Source: Azospirillum brasilense (lineage in GTDB: Bacteria; Pseudomonadota; Alphaproteobacteria; Azospirillales; Azospirillaceae). Taken from it: a stretch of 64,000 bases of DNA. A model generated the notes under the pieces. That model saw only the letters and a program-made list of their open reading frames with translations, did not search any database and was not told where the DNA came from. The DNA lies in assembly GCF_001315015.1 (NCBI RefSeq), contig NZ_CP012914.1:620001-684000 (forward strand), read 5' to 3'. Shown here one piece after another: positions 1-8,835 of this stretch (position 1 is the stretch's first letter; each line of letters opens with the position of its first letter). The position numbers and the translations under genes were made by a program.

Positions 1-165
1 CGCTTCTGGCTGTATCTGCGTGAGCGCTTTCTGTCCCACCGACTCCTGGACGACTACGACGCCGTCGTCCAGGCCTGCTGTGACGCCTGGAACGCCCTCA
101 CCGCAAGACCGGAACGCCTACGCTCCCTTACCAGTTATCCGTGGGTGCCATGTGTCAATGCTTAA
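1..165 (+). pseudogene. IS630-type transposase, C-terminal end (cut by window edge)
   Basis: An open frame runs from base 1 to a TAA ending at 165 and reads RFWLYLRERFLSHRLLDDYD at its start. The run ending in a tryptophan-rich DAWNAL...SYPWV tail is the usual C-terminus of IS630-family DDE transposases. Only the last 54 residues are in the window, so whether the gene is intact cannot be judged. Its 3' end points at the end of the convergent CapV-like gene, so the end of this element probably lies somewhere in 166-301. Family assignment rests on recognition of this tail only. Confidence 0.6.
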
Positions 166-301
166 GCTCGGCGGTATTACACCAATTGCGAAGCCCTGAC
201 AGTGCAATTTAATGGGCAAAAGAGGAGTCAACACAGATCAATAGCAATACAGAATTTGATCTGGCCGGTTAGAAGATACTGCGCCCCTATCGATTGACAT
301 G

Positions 302-1309
302 CTAAATATTTGCAGATTCCTGCGGGGCAGCTCGGGGGCCATGGTGGAAGTTGGGCTCTGGAGCGTGGTGCTCCAACATGGATCGCAGCAGGGGCTTTGT
401 GCTGTTTACCTGATAGACAGCCTGGGCAATACCTTTGATGGTCCTGCGAGCAGCGTCTGTTGCCTTGTCCATTCCCAAGTCTCTGGCAAGCTCCTCGGTT
501 TGCTCCTTGTCAAGGCGTAAGTAGCGGTCGCCCAGCTGGTGTTTGACCATAAAGTCGGTGAGTTGTTGCTGCGCCGACATAACTGTAGCGACGATGCGCT
601 GCTTGGTGATCCATTCTAAGGCGCCGAAGTTGCGGCCAAGCGAGTGCGGCAGCGAGTAGCTAGATGTCGTAGTGCCGATGCTTAGGACGCTGATCTCGCC
701 TCGGGGGATATTGAGGAAGTGTTCAGCTTCGTGAATGGCGCACAGGTCGGGTGCATTGGCATACAGACCGCCGTCGACATAGAGCGCGTCGTCGATCTCG
801 GCCATCGGCAAGTAGAGCGGTGCAGCCGACGTTGCCATAGCGATATCGACCATGCGCTTACGATGGTCGAGATGGAAGTTCACGTGATGAGGGGTCTTGA
901 AGACCTGGATTTTGCCTTCCGTCATGTTCACGGCCGGGATCAAGACCCGGTGTTTGGCTTCTCCAAGCAAGGTGGCAGGGCCAAGGATGTCTTCGATGGT
1001 GCGCCTGAGCGCGCAGCCATCGTACTTGGGCCTAAAGCCGAATTGGATCAAATCGGAAAGACGCCCCAGCCAGCGCGGCTTCTGTGGAAAGATCTCAAGT
1101 CCGCGGGACTCGAATGCCTGGAGGATGGTGGCAGCGGGAACCTCATTGGCCAAACCGAGCGCAATGATCCCGCCAATGGAAGTTCCGCAAATGAGATCAA
1201 AGCAACGACCAAGAGGACGTTTCGCTTGTTCTTCGATCTGTGCGAGGATATGGGCGGAGAACAGGCCCAGATAGCCGCCACCGCTGAGGGCCAGGATCTG
1301 AAAGGTCAT
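302..1309 (-). CDS. capV: CapV-like patatin phospholipase (CBASS effector), orphan
   Basis: A 335-residue patatin-fold protein. It has the N-terminal glycine-rich oxyanion motif SGGGYLG (residues 9-15), the nucleophile elbow GTSIGG with Ser44, and the catalytic Asp179 in YVDGG. Length and the ILALSGGG...FDLICGTSIGG pattern fit CBASS phospholipases of the CapV type, which degrade membrane phospholipid when activated by a cyclic dinucleotide made by a partner CD-NTase. No CD-NTase, E1/E2 or JAB partner is present. One base after its stop, an ATG at 300-298 opens a frame of only 20 codons that ends at 238, possibly the stub of the next operon gene. An IS5-type element lies 92 bases upstream of the start, so the native promoter may be lost. 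It could also be an ordinary bacterial patatin; CBASS membership is inference from sequence flavour and defence neighbours. Confidence 0.75.
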   Translation of the reverse strand: MTFQILALSGGGYLGLFSAHILAQIEEQAKRPLGRCFDLICGTSIGGIIALGLANEVPAATILQAFESRGLEIFPQKPRWLGRLSDLIQFGFRPKYDGCALRRTIEDILGPATLLGEAKHRVLIPAVNMTEGKIQVFKTPHHVNFHLDHRKRMVDIAMATSAAPLYLPMAEIDDALYVDGGLYANAPDLCAIHEAEHFLNIPRGEISVLSIGTTTSSYSLPHSLGRNFGALEWITKQRIVATVMSAQQQLTDFMVKHQLGDRYLRLDKEQTEELARDLGMDKATDAARRTIKGIAQAVYQVNSTKPLLRSMLEHHAPEPNFHHGPRAAPQESANI

Positions 1310-1411
1310 GGAGAGCCGCGGCCGTTGAGAATTGGTTGATCAGTGTGTTCGGTCTGCATCATACCGTCAATACAGATCATTGTGCAGAGAAAGGGTTGCT
1401 AGGGTCCGAAC

Positions 1412-1929
1412 TCATAACCAGTAGGCGACGGTTGCCGCGATGTGAACGGCGGCCATGAAGTTGATGGCGGATCGGTCATAGCGGGTTGCGATACGGCGGA
1501 AGTCCTTGAGGCGTCCGAACATACGCTCGATGACGTTGCGGTTCCGGTAGAGGTAGGGGGAAAAGCAGTTTTTCCAGCGCTTGTTGGCGCGTGGCGGAAT
1601 GTTGGGCGCGACCCCGGCCTCTTCGATTTTCCGGCGAACAGCGGCACTGTCGTAGCCCTTGTCGCCGTGCAGGAGGTCGGTGGCAGGCATCTGGTCGAGG
1701 AGACGGTCGGCGGCGGTGCAGTCGGCCACCTGACCGCCGGTCAGCAGGAAGGCGAGCGGCCGACCGCGCGGATCGCTCAAGGCGTGGATTTTGGTGGTTC
1801 GTCCGCCGCGGGACCGTCCGATGGGCTGGGCACGCTCCCCCCTTTGCCGCCGCTTGCCGAACGATGGGCGCGCACCGCCGTGGAGTCGATCATCACCTGG
1901 GCCGGTGGGCCACCCGCGCCGCCAAGGTA
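1412..1929 (-). pseudogene. IS5-family transposase, catalytic half
   Basis: Continuation of the interrupted IS5-family transposase. Just after the junction the frame reads MIDSTAVRAHR (first catalytic Asp). It then has to shift frame at a slippery AAAGGGGGG (minus strand, 1845-1837) to read GRSRGGRTTKIHAL, HGDKGYDS (second Asp) and NVIERMFGRLKDFRR (catalytic Glu). An A/G-run frameshift between orfA and orfB is typical of this IS group, so the shift is probably programmed and not a mutation. The real lesion is the IS256 insertion. Confidence 0.78.
1922..1929. repeat. 8-bp target duplication of the IS256 insertion (left copy; right copy 3245-3252)
   Basis: CCAAGGTA occurs directly before base 1930 and again directly after base 3244. 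IS256-family transposition makes 8-9 bp duplications, so this perfect pair fixes the element ends and shows it landed inside the older IS5-type element. Confidence 0.9.
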
Positions 1930-3244
1930 GGGACTGTCTGAAATTTCGTGTACGGGCCATAACTTCGGGACCGAAGGAGGCCCCGCATGGCACGACGCAA
2001 ACACCCCAGCATTCCGGATGCGCTGCTTGACCAATTGCTCGCCGGCGCCGATCCGAAGAGTGCCTTCGCCAAGGATGGCCTGCTCGATGAGCTGAAGAAG
2101 GCGCTCGCCGAGCGGGCGCTGAACGCCGAGATCGACCATCACCTGGAGAGCGGTGAGCCGGACGGGCGGTCCAACAGCCGCAACGGCTATGGGCGCAAGA
2201 CGGTGCTCACTGACACCGGCAAGATCGCCCTGGAGGTGCCGCGCGACCGGCTCGGCACCTTCGACCCGCAGCTCATCGCCAAGTACCAGCGCCGCTTCCC
2301 GGGCTTCGACGAGAAGATCATCTCCATGTACGCCCGCGGCATGAGCGTGCGGGAGATCCAGGGACATCTGCGCGAGTTGTACGGCATCGAGGTCTCGCCC
2401 GACCTGGTCAGCGCCGTCACCGACGCCGTGCTGGAGGAGGTAGCGGCCTGGCAGGAGCGCCCGCTGGAGCCGCTTTACCCGCTGGTCTTCTTCGACGCGC
2501 TGCGGGTCAAGGTGCGCGACGAGGGCACGGTGCGCAACAAGGCGGTCCATGTCGCGCTCGGCGTGCGGCCCGACGGCACCAAGGAGGTGCTGGGGCTGTG
2601 GATCGAGCAGACCGAGGGCGCCAAGTTCTGGCTGCGCGTCATGAGCGAGCTGAAGAACCGCGGGGTGGAGGACGTGCTGATCGCCATCGTCGATGGCCTG
2701 AAGGGCTTTCCCGAGGCGATCACCGCGGTGTTTCCGCAGGCCCAGGTGCAAACCTGCATCGTCCACCTCATTCGCGGGTCGCTGGAGTTCGTGTCCTGGA
2801 AGGACCGCCGGGCGGTCGCGGCGGCGCTGAAGGAGGTTTACCGGGCCACCGACGCGGCCGCTGGGGAACGAGCCCTGGAGGCGTTTGCTGCCGGCCCCTG
2901 GGGCACCAAGTATCCGGCGATCGCCCTGGCTTGGCGGCGCAACTGGGTGGCGGTGATCCCCTTCTTCGCGTTCCCTGACGACGTCCGCCGGATCGTCTAC
3001 ACCACGAATGCCATTGAGGCGCTGAACGCGAAGCTGCGCCGGGCGGTGCGCACCCGCGGCCACTTCCCGACCGACGACAGCGCGCTGAAGCTGCTGTTCC
3101 TGGTCTTGAACCAAGTCACCAAAGACTGGAAGATGCCACCACGCGAGTGGGGCATGGCGAAAGCCCAGCTCGCCATCCTGTTCGAGGACCGGTTCTCGCT
3201 CACCTGATCACAACCGGCCCGTACACGGAATTCCTGACAGTCCC
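1930..3244 (+). mobile_element. IS256-family insertion sequence, apparently complete
   Basis: The element is 1,315 bp and bounded by 8-bp direct repeats. The ends are inverted repeats of about 29 bp: the left starts GGGACTGTCTGAAATTTC and the right, read on the minus strand, starts GGGACTGTCAGGAATTCC. They share the start GGGACTGTC and the inner CGTGTACGGGCC. One full-length transposase gene fills the interior. The perfect target duplication suggests a fairly recent insertion. Confidence 0.92.
1987..3207 (+). CDS. IS256-family transposase
   Basis: A 406-residue Mutator-like (transposase_mut) DDE enzyme of normal length. Visible hallmarks are the N-terminal ALNAEIDHHL segment, RNGYGRKTV, the EVPRDR motif, the conserved DLVSAVTD helix, the first Asp in VFFDALRVKVRD, the second in IAIVDGLKGFPEAI, the QTCIVHLIR motif typical of the family, and YTTNAIEALN near the C-terminus that carries the catalytic Glu. 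The gene starts at an ATG 57 bases inside the left end, preceded by GAAGGAGG as ribosome-binding site. No frameshift or internal stop is seen, so the element could be active. Confidence 0.93.
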   Translation: MARRKHPSIPDALLDQLLAGADPKSAFAKDGLLDELKKALAERALNAEIDHHLESGEPDGRSNSRNGYGRKTVLTDTGKIALEVPRDRLGTFDPQLIAKYQRRFPGFDEKIISMYARGMSVREIQGHLRELYGIEVSPDLVSAVTDAVLEEVAAWQERPLEPLYPLVFFDALRVKVRDEGTVRNKAVHVALGVRPDGTKEVLGLWIEQTEGAKFWLRVMSELKNRGVEDVLIAIVDGLKGFPEAITAVFPQAQVQTCIVHLIRGSLEFVSWKDRRAVAAALKEVYRATDAAAGERALEAFAAGPWGTKYPAIALAWRRNWVAVIPFFAFPDDVRRIVYTTNAIEALNAKLRRAVRTRGHFPTDDSALKLLFLVLNQVTKDWKMPPREWGMAKAQLAILFEDRFSLT

Positions 3245-3494
3245 CCAAGGTATGGAAGATGTTCTCCCACACGCCCTTGGCCGCCCAGCGGACGAAGCGG
3301 TTGTAGAGCGTTTTGCGGGGGCCGTAGACCGGTGGAGCATCCGCCCAGCGCCCTCCTGACTTCAGCACATGGACAATCCCGCTGATCACACGGCGATCAT
3401 CCACCCGCGGCTTGCCTCGGGTGTCCCGCGGAAGGTGCGGCTCAAGCCGCCCAAACTGCTCCACCGTCAACCAGAACTGACCGTCGCTCATCAC
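3245..3494 (-). pseudogene. IS5-family transposase, N-terminal half
   Basis: The frame starting at 3494 reads MMSDGQFWLTVEQFGRLEPH and continues through a GGRWADAPP...YNRFVRW segment, the usual DNA-binding N-terminus (orfA, DUF4096-like) of IS427-group transposases. Native sequence stops at the 8-bp target duplication (3245-3252), after which the frame runs into the IS256 element. The C-terminal half resumes at 1929, so the protein is inactivated by insertion. Confidence 0.8.
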
Positions 3495-3563
3495 ATTGCC
3501 CCTTTCCAGGGCGTTGAATCACAACGACTCCCTGCGGGAAAGGCTCTTTATGGGTCCAGACCC

Positions 3564-4254
3564 TAACACGGGCGCGAGAGCGGGTTCCGTTACGAAGATT
3601 GCCGACGGGCGATGAAGGCCGCATGGGGGGGCATGCTATTGGTGGGGAACCGCTGCCGATTGCAGCGGAGTAGACCAGACTCTACAACTCGCCGAGAAGT
3701 ACATGGTTTACCTCATATACCACCTATGGAGCACGATCGCAGGCTGCGGGTGGGGATACCGAAGGCGTGTGGTGAAAGGGGAACCTGCTCCGAGAAGCCA
3801 CTCCCTTGCCAACACGCATGTTCAGGGTCATCATCTTGCGTGCTGGGGCTGTGCGGGTAGAGGGGCTTGCCCCGTCCCGGTCGAAATCCCGACAGCGCTG
3901 TAACGGGGCACGCTGCGGCGACAGCCGTAGGTCTTCGGACCAGCAGCTTTCCCCAGGCTGCACAGTCCGGTGAAAATGAACAGGCTGTCCGGTCGAAACT
4001 GAACAGCGCGTACGGCGGAAATCGAACAGGCCGTACGGCAGCATGAACACCCTGTGCGCGCTGTCGCCCGCGGGGTGGCACCTCACGCCGCCTTCGTCAT
4101 TCTGCACTTTACATTATCTTTAGCTCGCGGGTCAACCATAAGTGATCATGGCGGCACTCCCAGTTGATCCATCAATTGGTCTCCGAGGATTCAAATACCT
4201 GCCCTGATTACGCGCGTTGGCATTCTTCGCCCTGTCAAACGACATCCCGAACTG
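3564..4254. other. Intergenic scrap between IS elements
   Basis: This stretch lies between the IS5-type and ISL3 elements. I see no convincing gene: the frames are short, overlap on both strands and match nothing I know. The only clear structure is the set of four degenerate repeats at 3965-4053. It looks like accumulated ends of lost mobile elements. Confidence 0.5.
3965..4053. repeat. Four tandem degenerate 21-23 bp repeats, IS21-like end
   Basis: Four consecutive units start at 3965, 3987, 4010 and 4033. Each has the pattern GT(C/A)CGG followed by a few bases, an A-rich core and GAACA, for example GTCCGGTCGAAACTGAACAG at 3987. IS21-family elements carry multiple such repeats at their ends as transposase-binding sites. 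No istA or istB gene is nearby, so this would be an orphan end. The repeat structure is seen directly; the family is inference. Confidence 0.5.
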
Positions 4255-6101
4255 GGCTCTTGGAAGTTTTGTGTGGATGAGTAAAAGGTGTTTGGGGATG
4301 TGATGTTCGCGTTAGGCGTGAGCCAGGACCCGGCTGCGTAGGAGATCGAAGCCGGCCCGGCCGTACATATCCCGCTTGATGACCTTGAGCCGGTTGACGT
4401 GGCCCTCGACTTGCCCGCTGCTCCACGGCTCGGTGAGCGCGGCGCGCACGGCATCCTCGTCGCGCCGTATGCCGGCGGCGAACGGCCCCAGGGCACTGGC
4501 CTCCGTCTCACGCAGCCAACCATCGAACATGGTCGGCGTCTTGTCCTTCACCATTGTCGTGAAGCGACTGATCAGATCAGCGGCGGTGGCGATGGCGGGC
4601 GAGCGGTCCCGCAAGGAGATGACGAACTGGCGGTCCTCCTCGGAAAGCGCGTCGAGGGCGGTGGTCAGCAGGCGCACCGCCCGCCGAGGCGTCGGCGGCT
4701 CCGTAACTCTGGTCGCCGCCGAGTGGCGCACCGGTCCCGTAGATTTTCTAAGGATCGGGTCCTCTCGCCGCCGCTGCATCGCCCAATTCCGCACAACGGA
4801 ATACTGTCCGGCAAAGCCCCGGCCCTTGAGGTCGCGCCAGAGGGCCGCCCCATTGCGACACCCGGCTTGCCACCGCTCCTCCAGATGGGCGCGATACGGG
4901 TCGAGGATGCTGGTCGCGCGAGCGGCATGGCGCCATGTCGGTGCATGGCCGGCCCGCAACCAGCGGCGCACCGTCTTGCGTTCGATCCCGGTGGCTCGGG
5001 CAATGGCCTTCAGCGCCATGCCCTGTTCACGCAAGCGTGCAACCTCGGCGAAGCGGGCGTCGCGGCGCTCCTGCGCCGCCCGCGACCGCCGCTCCGCGGC
5101 TCGCAACGGCCGTTGTTCGGTTTCGGATGGAGGAGCGGCCGGTTCCGAACGGTTCTCCTCCAGTGTCAGCGGTTCCGGTTTCAGGGCGGCCGTTCGGGCG
5201 GCCTCGCGCAGATCACGGTGATGATGCTCGAGAACCCCGCGCAGGGCGTCGCTCGCATTTCGCAGCAAATGCCACCGGTCCGCGACCTGGATCGCTTCGG
5301 GAGCACCACGGGCGACCCCCTCGGCGTAGGCGCCGGCACGGTCGCGGGCGACGACGGAGATGCCGGGGTGCGTCATGAGCCATGCCGCCAAGGTGTCGGC
5401 GCTGCGGTCGGGCAACAAGTCGATGACCCGCCGACGCTCCAGATCGCACAGAATGGTGCCGTAGCGATGCCCCTTGCGCCAAGCCCAATCGTCCACGCCC
5501 AGCACGGTGACCGGAGGGATCGGCTTGTTTCCGCCGGCGCGAACGCGACGCAGCAGCGTCGTTCGGCTGATCGGCATTCCCATCGCCACGGCATGACGGG
5601 CACCGGGGTTGCCGCCCAGCGCCAAGCCGATGGACCGGTGCACCGAGCGCAGCCGATCGGTCTGCCGGCTTCGCCATTGCGCAATGCCCGGCAGTGATTC
5701 GGCGAAGGTCCGCCGGGAACAGGTCGGTGCTGTGCAACGGAAACGGCGGACCCGGACCAGCAGGACAGTGGGGCGGCCGAAACACGCGAGGTCGCCGAGG
5801 CTGCGCCAGTAGGAACCGTGAATCCGCCGGGATGGCGTCCCACACGCGGTACAGGGAGCCGAAACCGTCGTTTGCTGCGCGCGCAACGTGAGGCGTGGGG
5901 AGCCATGGTCGATCTGGTCAATGATATGGAGACCAGGAAGAAAGCCAATCGAATGCAGGGAAAGGTTCAAGGAGAGGACCATGTCGAGGATGCACTTCCT
6001 CTCATATAGCGGTCCGCGAACTTCGAAGGGCTCCGCCTACTTTCGACTGTTTTGGGTTGCGAGCTCAACCCCTGCTTGATCACACAAAACTTCCAAGAGC
6101 C
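4255..6101 (-). mobile_element. ISL3-family insertion sequence
   Basis: Perfect 21-bp inverted repeats bound the element, at 4255-4275 and 6081-6101; each, read inward, begins GGCTCTTGGAAGTTTTG. The GGCTCTT start is typical of ISL3 ends. A single full-length transposase occupies the interior on the minus strand. The eight bases outside each end (4247-4254 and 6102-6109) agree at only five positions, so no clean target duplication remains; the flanks may have been rearranged. Confidence 0.9.
4312..5982 (-). CDS. ISL3-family transposase
   Basis: A 556-residue protein, about normal for long ISL3 transposases. The N-terminus carries the zinc-binding pair CTACGTPSRRIHG (residues about 43-55) and, downstream, RFRCTAPTCSRRTF. 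The DDE domain starts with VLGVDDWAWRKGHRYGTI (first Asp), then VVARDRAGAYAEG (second Asp) and QVADRWHLLRN. The C-terminal SSGQVEGHVNRLKVIKRDMYGRAGF holds the catalytic Glu. The frame is intact. It lies upstream of, and in the opposite orientation to, the Gabija-like pair. Confidence 0.93.
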   Translation of the reverse strand: MVLSLNLSLHSIGFLPGLHIIDQIDHGSPRLTLRAQQTTVSAPCTACGTPSRRIHGSYWRSLGDLACFGRPTVLLVRVRRFRCTAPTCSRRTFAESLPGIAQWRSRQTDRLRSVHRSIGLALGGNPGARHAVAMGMPISRTTLLRRVRAGGNKPIPPVTVLGVDDWAWRKGHRYGTILCDLERRRVIDLLPDRSADTLAAWLMTHPGISVVARDRAGAYAEGVARGAPEAIQVADRWHLLRNASDALRGVLEHHHRDLREAARTAALKPEPLTLEENRSEPAAPPSETEQRPLRAAERRSRAAQERRDARFAEVARLREQGMALKAIARATGIERKTVRRWLRAGHAPTWRHAARATSILDPYRAHLEERWQAGCRNGAALWRDLKGRGFAGQYSVVRNWAMQRRREDPILRKSTGPVRHSAATRVTEPPTPRRAVRLLTTALDALSEEDRQFVISLRDRSPAIATAADLISRFTTMVKDKTPTMFDGWLRETEASALGPFAAGIRRDEDAVRAALTEPWSSGQVEGHVNRLKVIKRDMYGRAGFDLLRSRVLAHA

Positions 6102-6495
6102 GCGAAGTACTCGTCAGGGAATTTTTCAACACTATCCGCCAGGAGCGGAAATCGATCTCCCGAAATCCGATGTTCGAAATCGGCCGGGAGCCGAATGGCA
6201 GGTCTGGAACTTGCGAGGCCGGAGACCTGCCGTTCGTTTGGCGTTCAGTGAGTGGCGGGTTTGCCAATCCGGCCGTGGCTTGAAACGGGCAGCGCGTCTT
6301 CGCTTGCCCTTTGAAAGAGGCTCGTCAGGAATTCATAACGCAGTAGTAGGTCTTTACCTTGCACCCGGAGTTGTGGCGGGTTCTACCGCAATGGCTACTA
6401 TACGGCGACGGTTAGTGGGCAGTTGCAAGCATGCTTACGCCGTACGATAGTCGCCTTTTTGCGCCGCGCTACCACATACGCGCAAGGAATCGATC
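6102..6495. other. Leader region of the Gabija-like operon
   Basis: No gene is apparent in these 394 bases. There is a 9-bp perfect hairpin, GGCAGGTCT at 6197-6205 pairing with AGACCTGCC at 6223-6231, and a short direct repeat built on CTCGTCAGG (about 6110 and 6330). Neither is assignable. No strong sigma70 promoter stands out. The GCAAGGAATCGATC just before 6496 offers AAGGA as a ribosome-binding site. Confidence 0.4.
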
Positions 6496-8835
6496 ATGCA
6501 GAGTTTTGCCGAAACACTTGTCGACGCTGCAAGCGCCACGCCGCTGAATGAGGCGGTGACTCCATTGGCCGTGCCTGCAGTGCTCTCACCCATCAGGCTC
6601 GCATGTGCAGAGGTGGGGAATTTCCGCCGCTTGGCTCAGACGCGCCTGGATTTCGACGACTGTACGACCGTTCTGGTCGGCGCCAACAATAGCGGCAAGA
6701 CGTCACTGCTCATTGCACTGCGCAACTTTCTGAGTGAGTCTCCGGGCTTTCGTGCCTTCGATATCGGCCTCGCTCAATGGTCCACACTCCGGCAGTTGGG
6801 CGAGGTGTGGGAAGCCATTGATGAGGATCCCACGACAGACACGAAAGACGCCGACGCCTGGGAACACCAGCATCAACAACTGCTGGCGTGCATGCCGTTC
6901 GTCGACCTATGGTTCGACGCGAAGGAGGGCGCATATCACTACGTGGCGCCCTTCATCAACACGCTTAAATGGTCAGGAGGCGCCGTCGGCCTTCGTCTTC
7001 GACTAGAACCGGTGAGTGATTCAAGCGATCTGCGCAAGCTGGCTTGGCGTTATCGCGAGGCTCGGGTTCCTGTCCGCAATTTAGCGAAGAAGGGCCACGC
7101 GTGGCCGACAGACTTACTCGATTACTGGCTCCGGCACCCGGCCGACCTGCGCCGAATCCAAGCGTATCGACTGGACCCCGCCAAAGGTCCCCTACAGTCG
7201 CCTGAAGCGAGTGCGCCGCAGCCCCTCCCGCCAAGTTCGCAGCCAGTTGAGTTGGCTTTGCTGCGGCAACTCATCCGCGTAGACTTCGTGCCGGCGCAGC
7301 GCGGCCTGGGGGCTGAGGATGACGAGGCACGGTCCGAACCTGCAGGAGCGCGACCCGGCTTATTCTCAAACCAGCTTGTGAAGTTCGCGCGCCAGCACTT
7401 GAACGTCAACGCGTCTGCACACGGACACAGCGAGGCCTTGGTCGAGGCCATTGCCAATGCACAGGCGAGTCTGGACGAACGCATCTTCGAGGCACTTCAA
7501 CCGAGTATGCAGGATGTGCGGATTCTTGGCTATCCAGGTTTGCATGACCCGCAGGGGATTCATTTCCGCACGCGCATCAAGACGGCGGACCTCCTAGCGC
7601 ACAGCACGGCCATCCAGTATTGCAACGACGAGACAGCGCTGAACGAGTTGCTGCCGGAACACTCCATCGGGCTTGGTTACCAAAACCTGCAATCCCTGAG
7701 TTTTATGCTCGTGTCGTTCCGCACAGCAAGATTGAATCCAACGCAGGGCACGCCTGCGGCCGTCCATCTTGTCATGGTGGAAGAGCCCGAAGCGCACCTG
7801 CATGTGCAAGTGCAACGCTGCTTCTCCACCAACGCCCACGCACTGCTGTGCCCCAAAGGCGCCGAACAGAGCCACTTGCACACGCAACTTCTCATCAGTA
7901 CACACTCAAGCCACTTAGCTCACGGCAACAAATTTACGCGGTTGCGCTACGTGAAGCGAACACTGGCATCTGCTGCGGGGGCCAAGCCAAGCACGCGCGT
8001 CATCAACTTGGCTACCGTGTTTGGCAGTGACGAGCAGACCAGAACATTCGCAGAGCGATACTTCGAGGTTCAGCACACCGACTTGCTGTTCGCCGACGCG
8101 GCGGTGTTCGTGGAAGGCGCGGCGGAGCGGATGCTCGTGCCGCAGTTCATCGCGCGGGACTTTCAAGCTCTGGATAGAAAGTATCTGTCATTCCTTGATA
8201 TTGGGGGAAGCCATGCCCACCGGCTTCGGCCTCTGGTGGAATGCTTGGGCATTCCAACAGTGGTCATTACCGACGTCGACCCGGTGGTACCGCAGAAAGT
8301 CCGGGGGCGGACTGTTAAGGTCGCCGTGTGCATCGCAGGACAGTCGGATCTCGAATGCGGGAACGATACCCTGACCGTGTGGCATCCGAAGCTCACCAAC
8401 TTCCAAGAGTACGGCACGCCAAAAGCAGAAGACCTTGAATGGACCTCGCCCAACGGAGGCAAGGTGCGCTTCGCTTGGCAAGTGCCCATTCCAAGTGCGG
8501 GCGGCCAGTGGCCCAGTTCTTTCGAAGATGCGCTGGTGCTTTCAAACATTGATTGGTTCAAACAATTGGACGAGGAGAAGGACCCGGTTAGCGGCAAGAA
8601 GGTCAAACACAGCGGAACCTTGGGTAAAGTCATCGGACTCGCGGTAGACTATCCGAATCCGACGGAACTGGCACAGCAGCTCCATGACATGATGCATAGG
8701 GGTTTCAGCAAAGGGGACTTTGCGGCCACTCTATTCGAACGATTCAACAAAGGAAGCTTCGCGTGTCCGAGCTACATCGCTGAGGCGCTTGATTGGCTCT
8801 CGAAGCAATTGCATGGGGCGGGAGCGTCAGCGTGA
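6496..8835 (+). CDS. gajA: OLD-family ATPase/TOPRIM nuclease, GajA-like
   Basis: A 779-residue ABC-type ATPase fused to a TOPRIM nuclease. Walker A is VGANNSGKTS (residues 61-70), Walker B is HLVMVEEPEAHLH (about 424-436), and the H-loop is ISTHSSH (about 466-472). The TOPRIM domain begins near residue 530 with VFVEGAAERML (metal-binding Glu) and has ITDVDP (about 590). This is the layout of overcoming-lysogenization-defect nucleases and of GajA, the DNA-nicking ATPase of Gabija anti-phage systems. Typical GajA is nearer 580 residues, so this is a long version, with extra sequence between Walker A and Walker B and at the C-terminus. It overlaps the following helicase gene by GTGA. Alternatives are a non-Gabija OLD/helicase pair; the nuclease fold itself is secure. 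Confidence 0.82.
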   Translation: MQSFAETLVDAASATPLNEAVTPLAVPAVLSPIRLACAEVGNFRRLAQTRLDFDDCTTVLVGANNSGKTSLLIALRNFLSESPGFRAFDIGLAQWSTLRQLGEVWEAIDEDPTTDTKDADAWEHQHQQLLACMPFVDLWFDAKEGAYHYVAPFINTLKWSGGAVGLRLRLEPVSDSSDLRKLAWRYREARVPVRNLAKKGHAWPTDLLDYWLRHPADLRRIQAYRLDPAKGPLQSPEASAPQPLPPSSQPVELALLRQLIRVDFVPAQRGLGAEDDEARSEPAGARPGLFSNQLVKFARQHLNVNASAHGHSEALVEAIANAQASLDERIFEALQPSMQDVRILGYPGLHDPQGIHFRTRIKTADLLAHSTAIQYCNDETALNELLPEHSIGLGYQNLQSLSFMLVSFRTARLNPTQGTPAAVHLVMVEEPEAHLHVQVQRCFSTNAHALLCPKGAEQSHLHTQLLISTHSSHLAHGNKFTRLRYVKRTLASAAGAKPSTRVINLATVFGSDEQTRTFAERYFEVQHTDLLFADAAVFVEGAAERMLVPQFIARDFQALDRKYLSFLDIGGSHAHRLRPLVECLGIPTVVITDVDPVVPQKVRGRTVKVAVCIAGQSDLECGNDTLTVWHPKLTNFQEYGTPKAEDLEWTSPNGGKVRFAWQVPIPSAGGQWPSSFEDALVLSNIDWFKQLDEEKDPVSGKKVKHSGTLGKVIGLAVDYPNPTELAQQLHDMMHRGFSKGDFAATLFERFNKGSFACPSYIAEALDWLSKQLHGAGASA

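Larger units (their letters stand above)
1402..3563 (-). mobile_element. IS5-family (IS427/IS1031-like) element, interrupted by an IS256-type element
   Basis: Imperfect terminal inverted repeats of about 16 bp bound the element: GGGTCCGAACTCATAA at 1402-1417 and, on the minus strand from 3563, GGGTCTGGACCCATAA (13 of 16 identical). Both ends abut TA (1400-1401 and 3564-3565), consistent with a 2-bp target duplication. The transposase is on the minus strand and is split at 1930-3244 by the inserted IS256 element. Without that insertion the element would be about 840 bp, normal for the IS427 group. It lies just upstream of the CapV-like gene. Confidence 0.8.

Noticed and set aside
1837-1845. 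Frameshift in the first IS5-type transposase as a disabling mutation
   Set aside because: It occurs at an A3G6 slippery run where IS427-group elements normally shift between orfA and orfB.
4247-4254. Target duplication for the ISL3 element
   Set aside because: CCGAACTG on the left and GCGAAGTA on the right agree at only five of eight positions.
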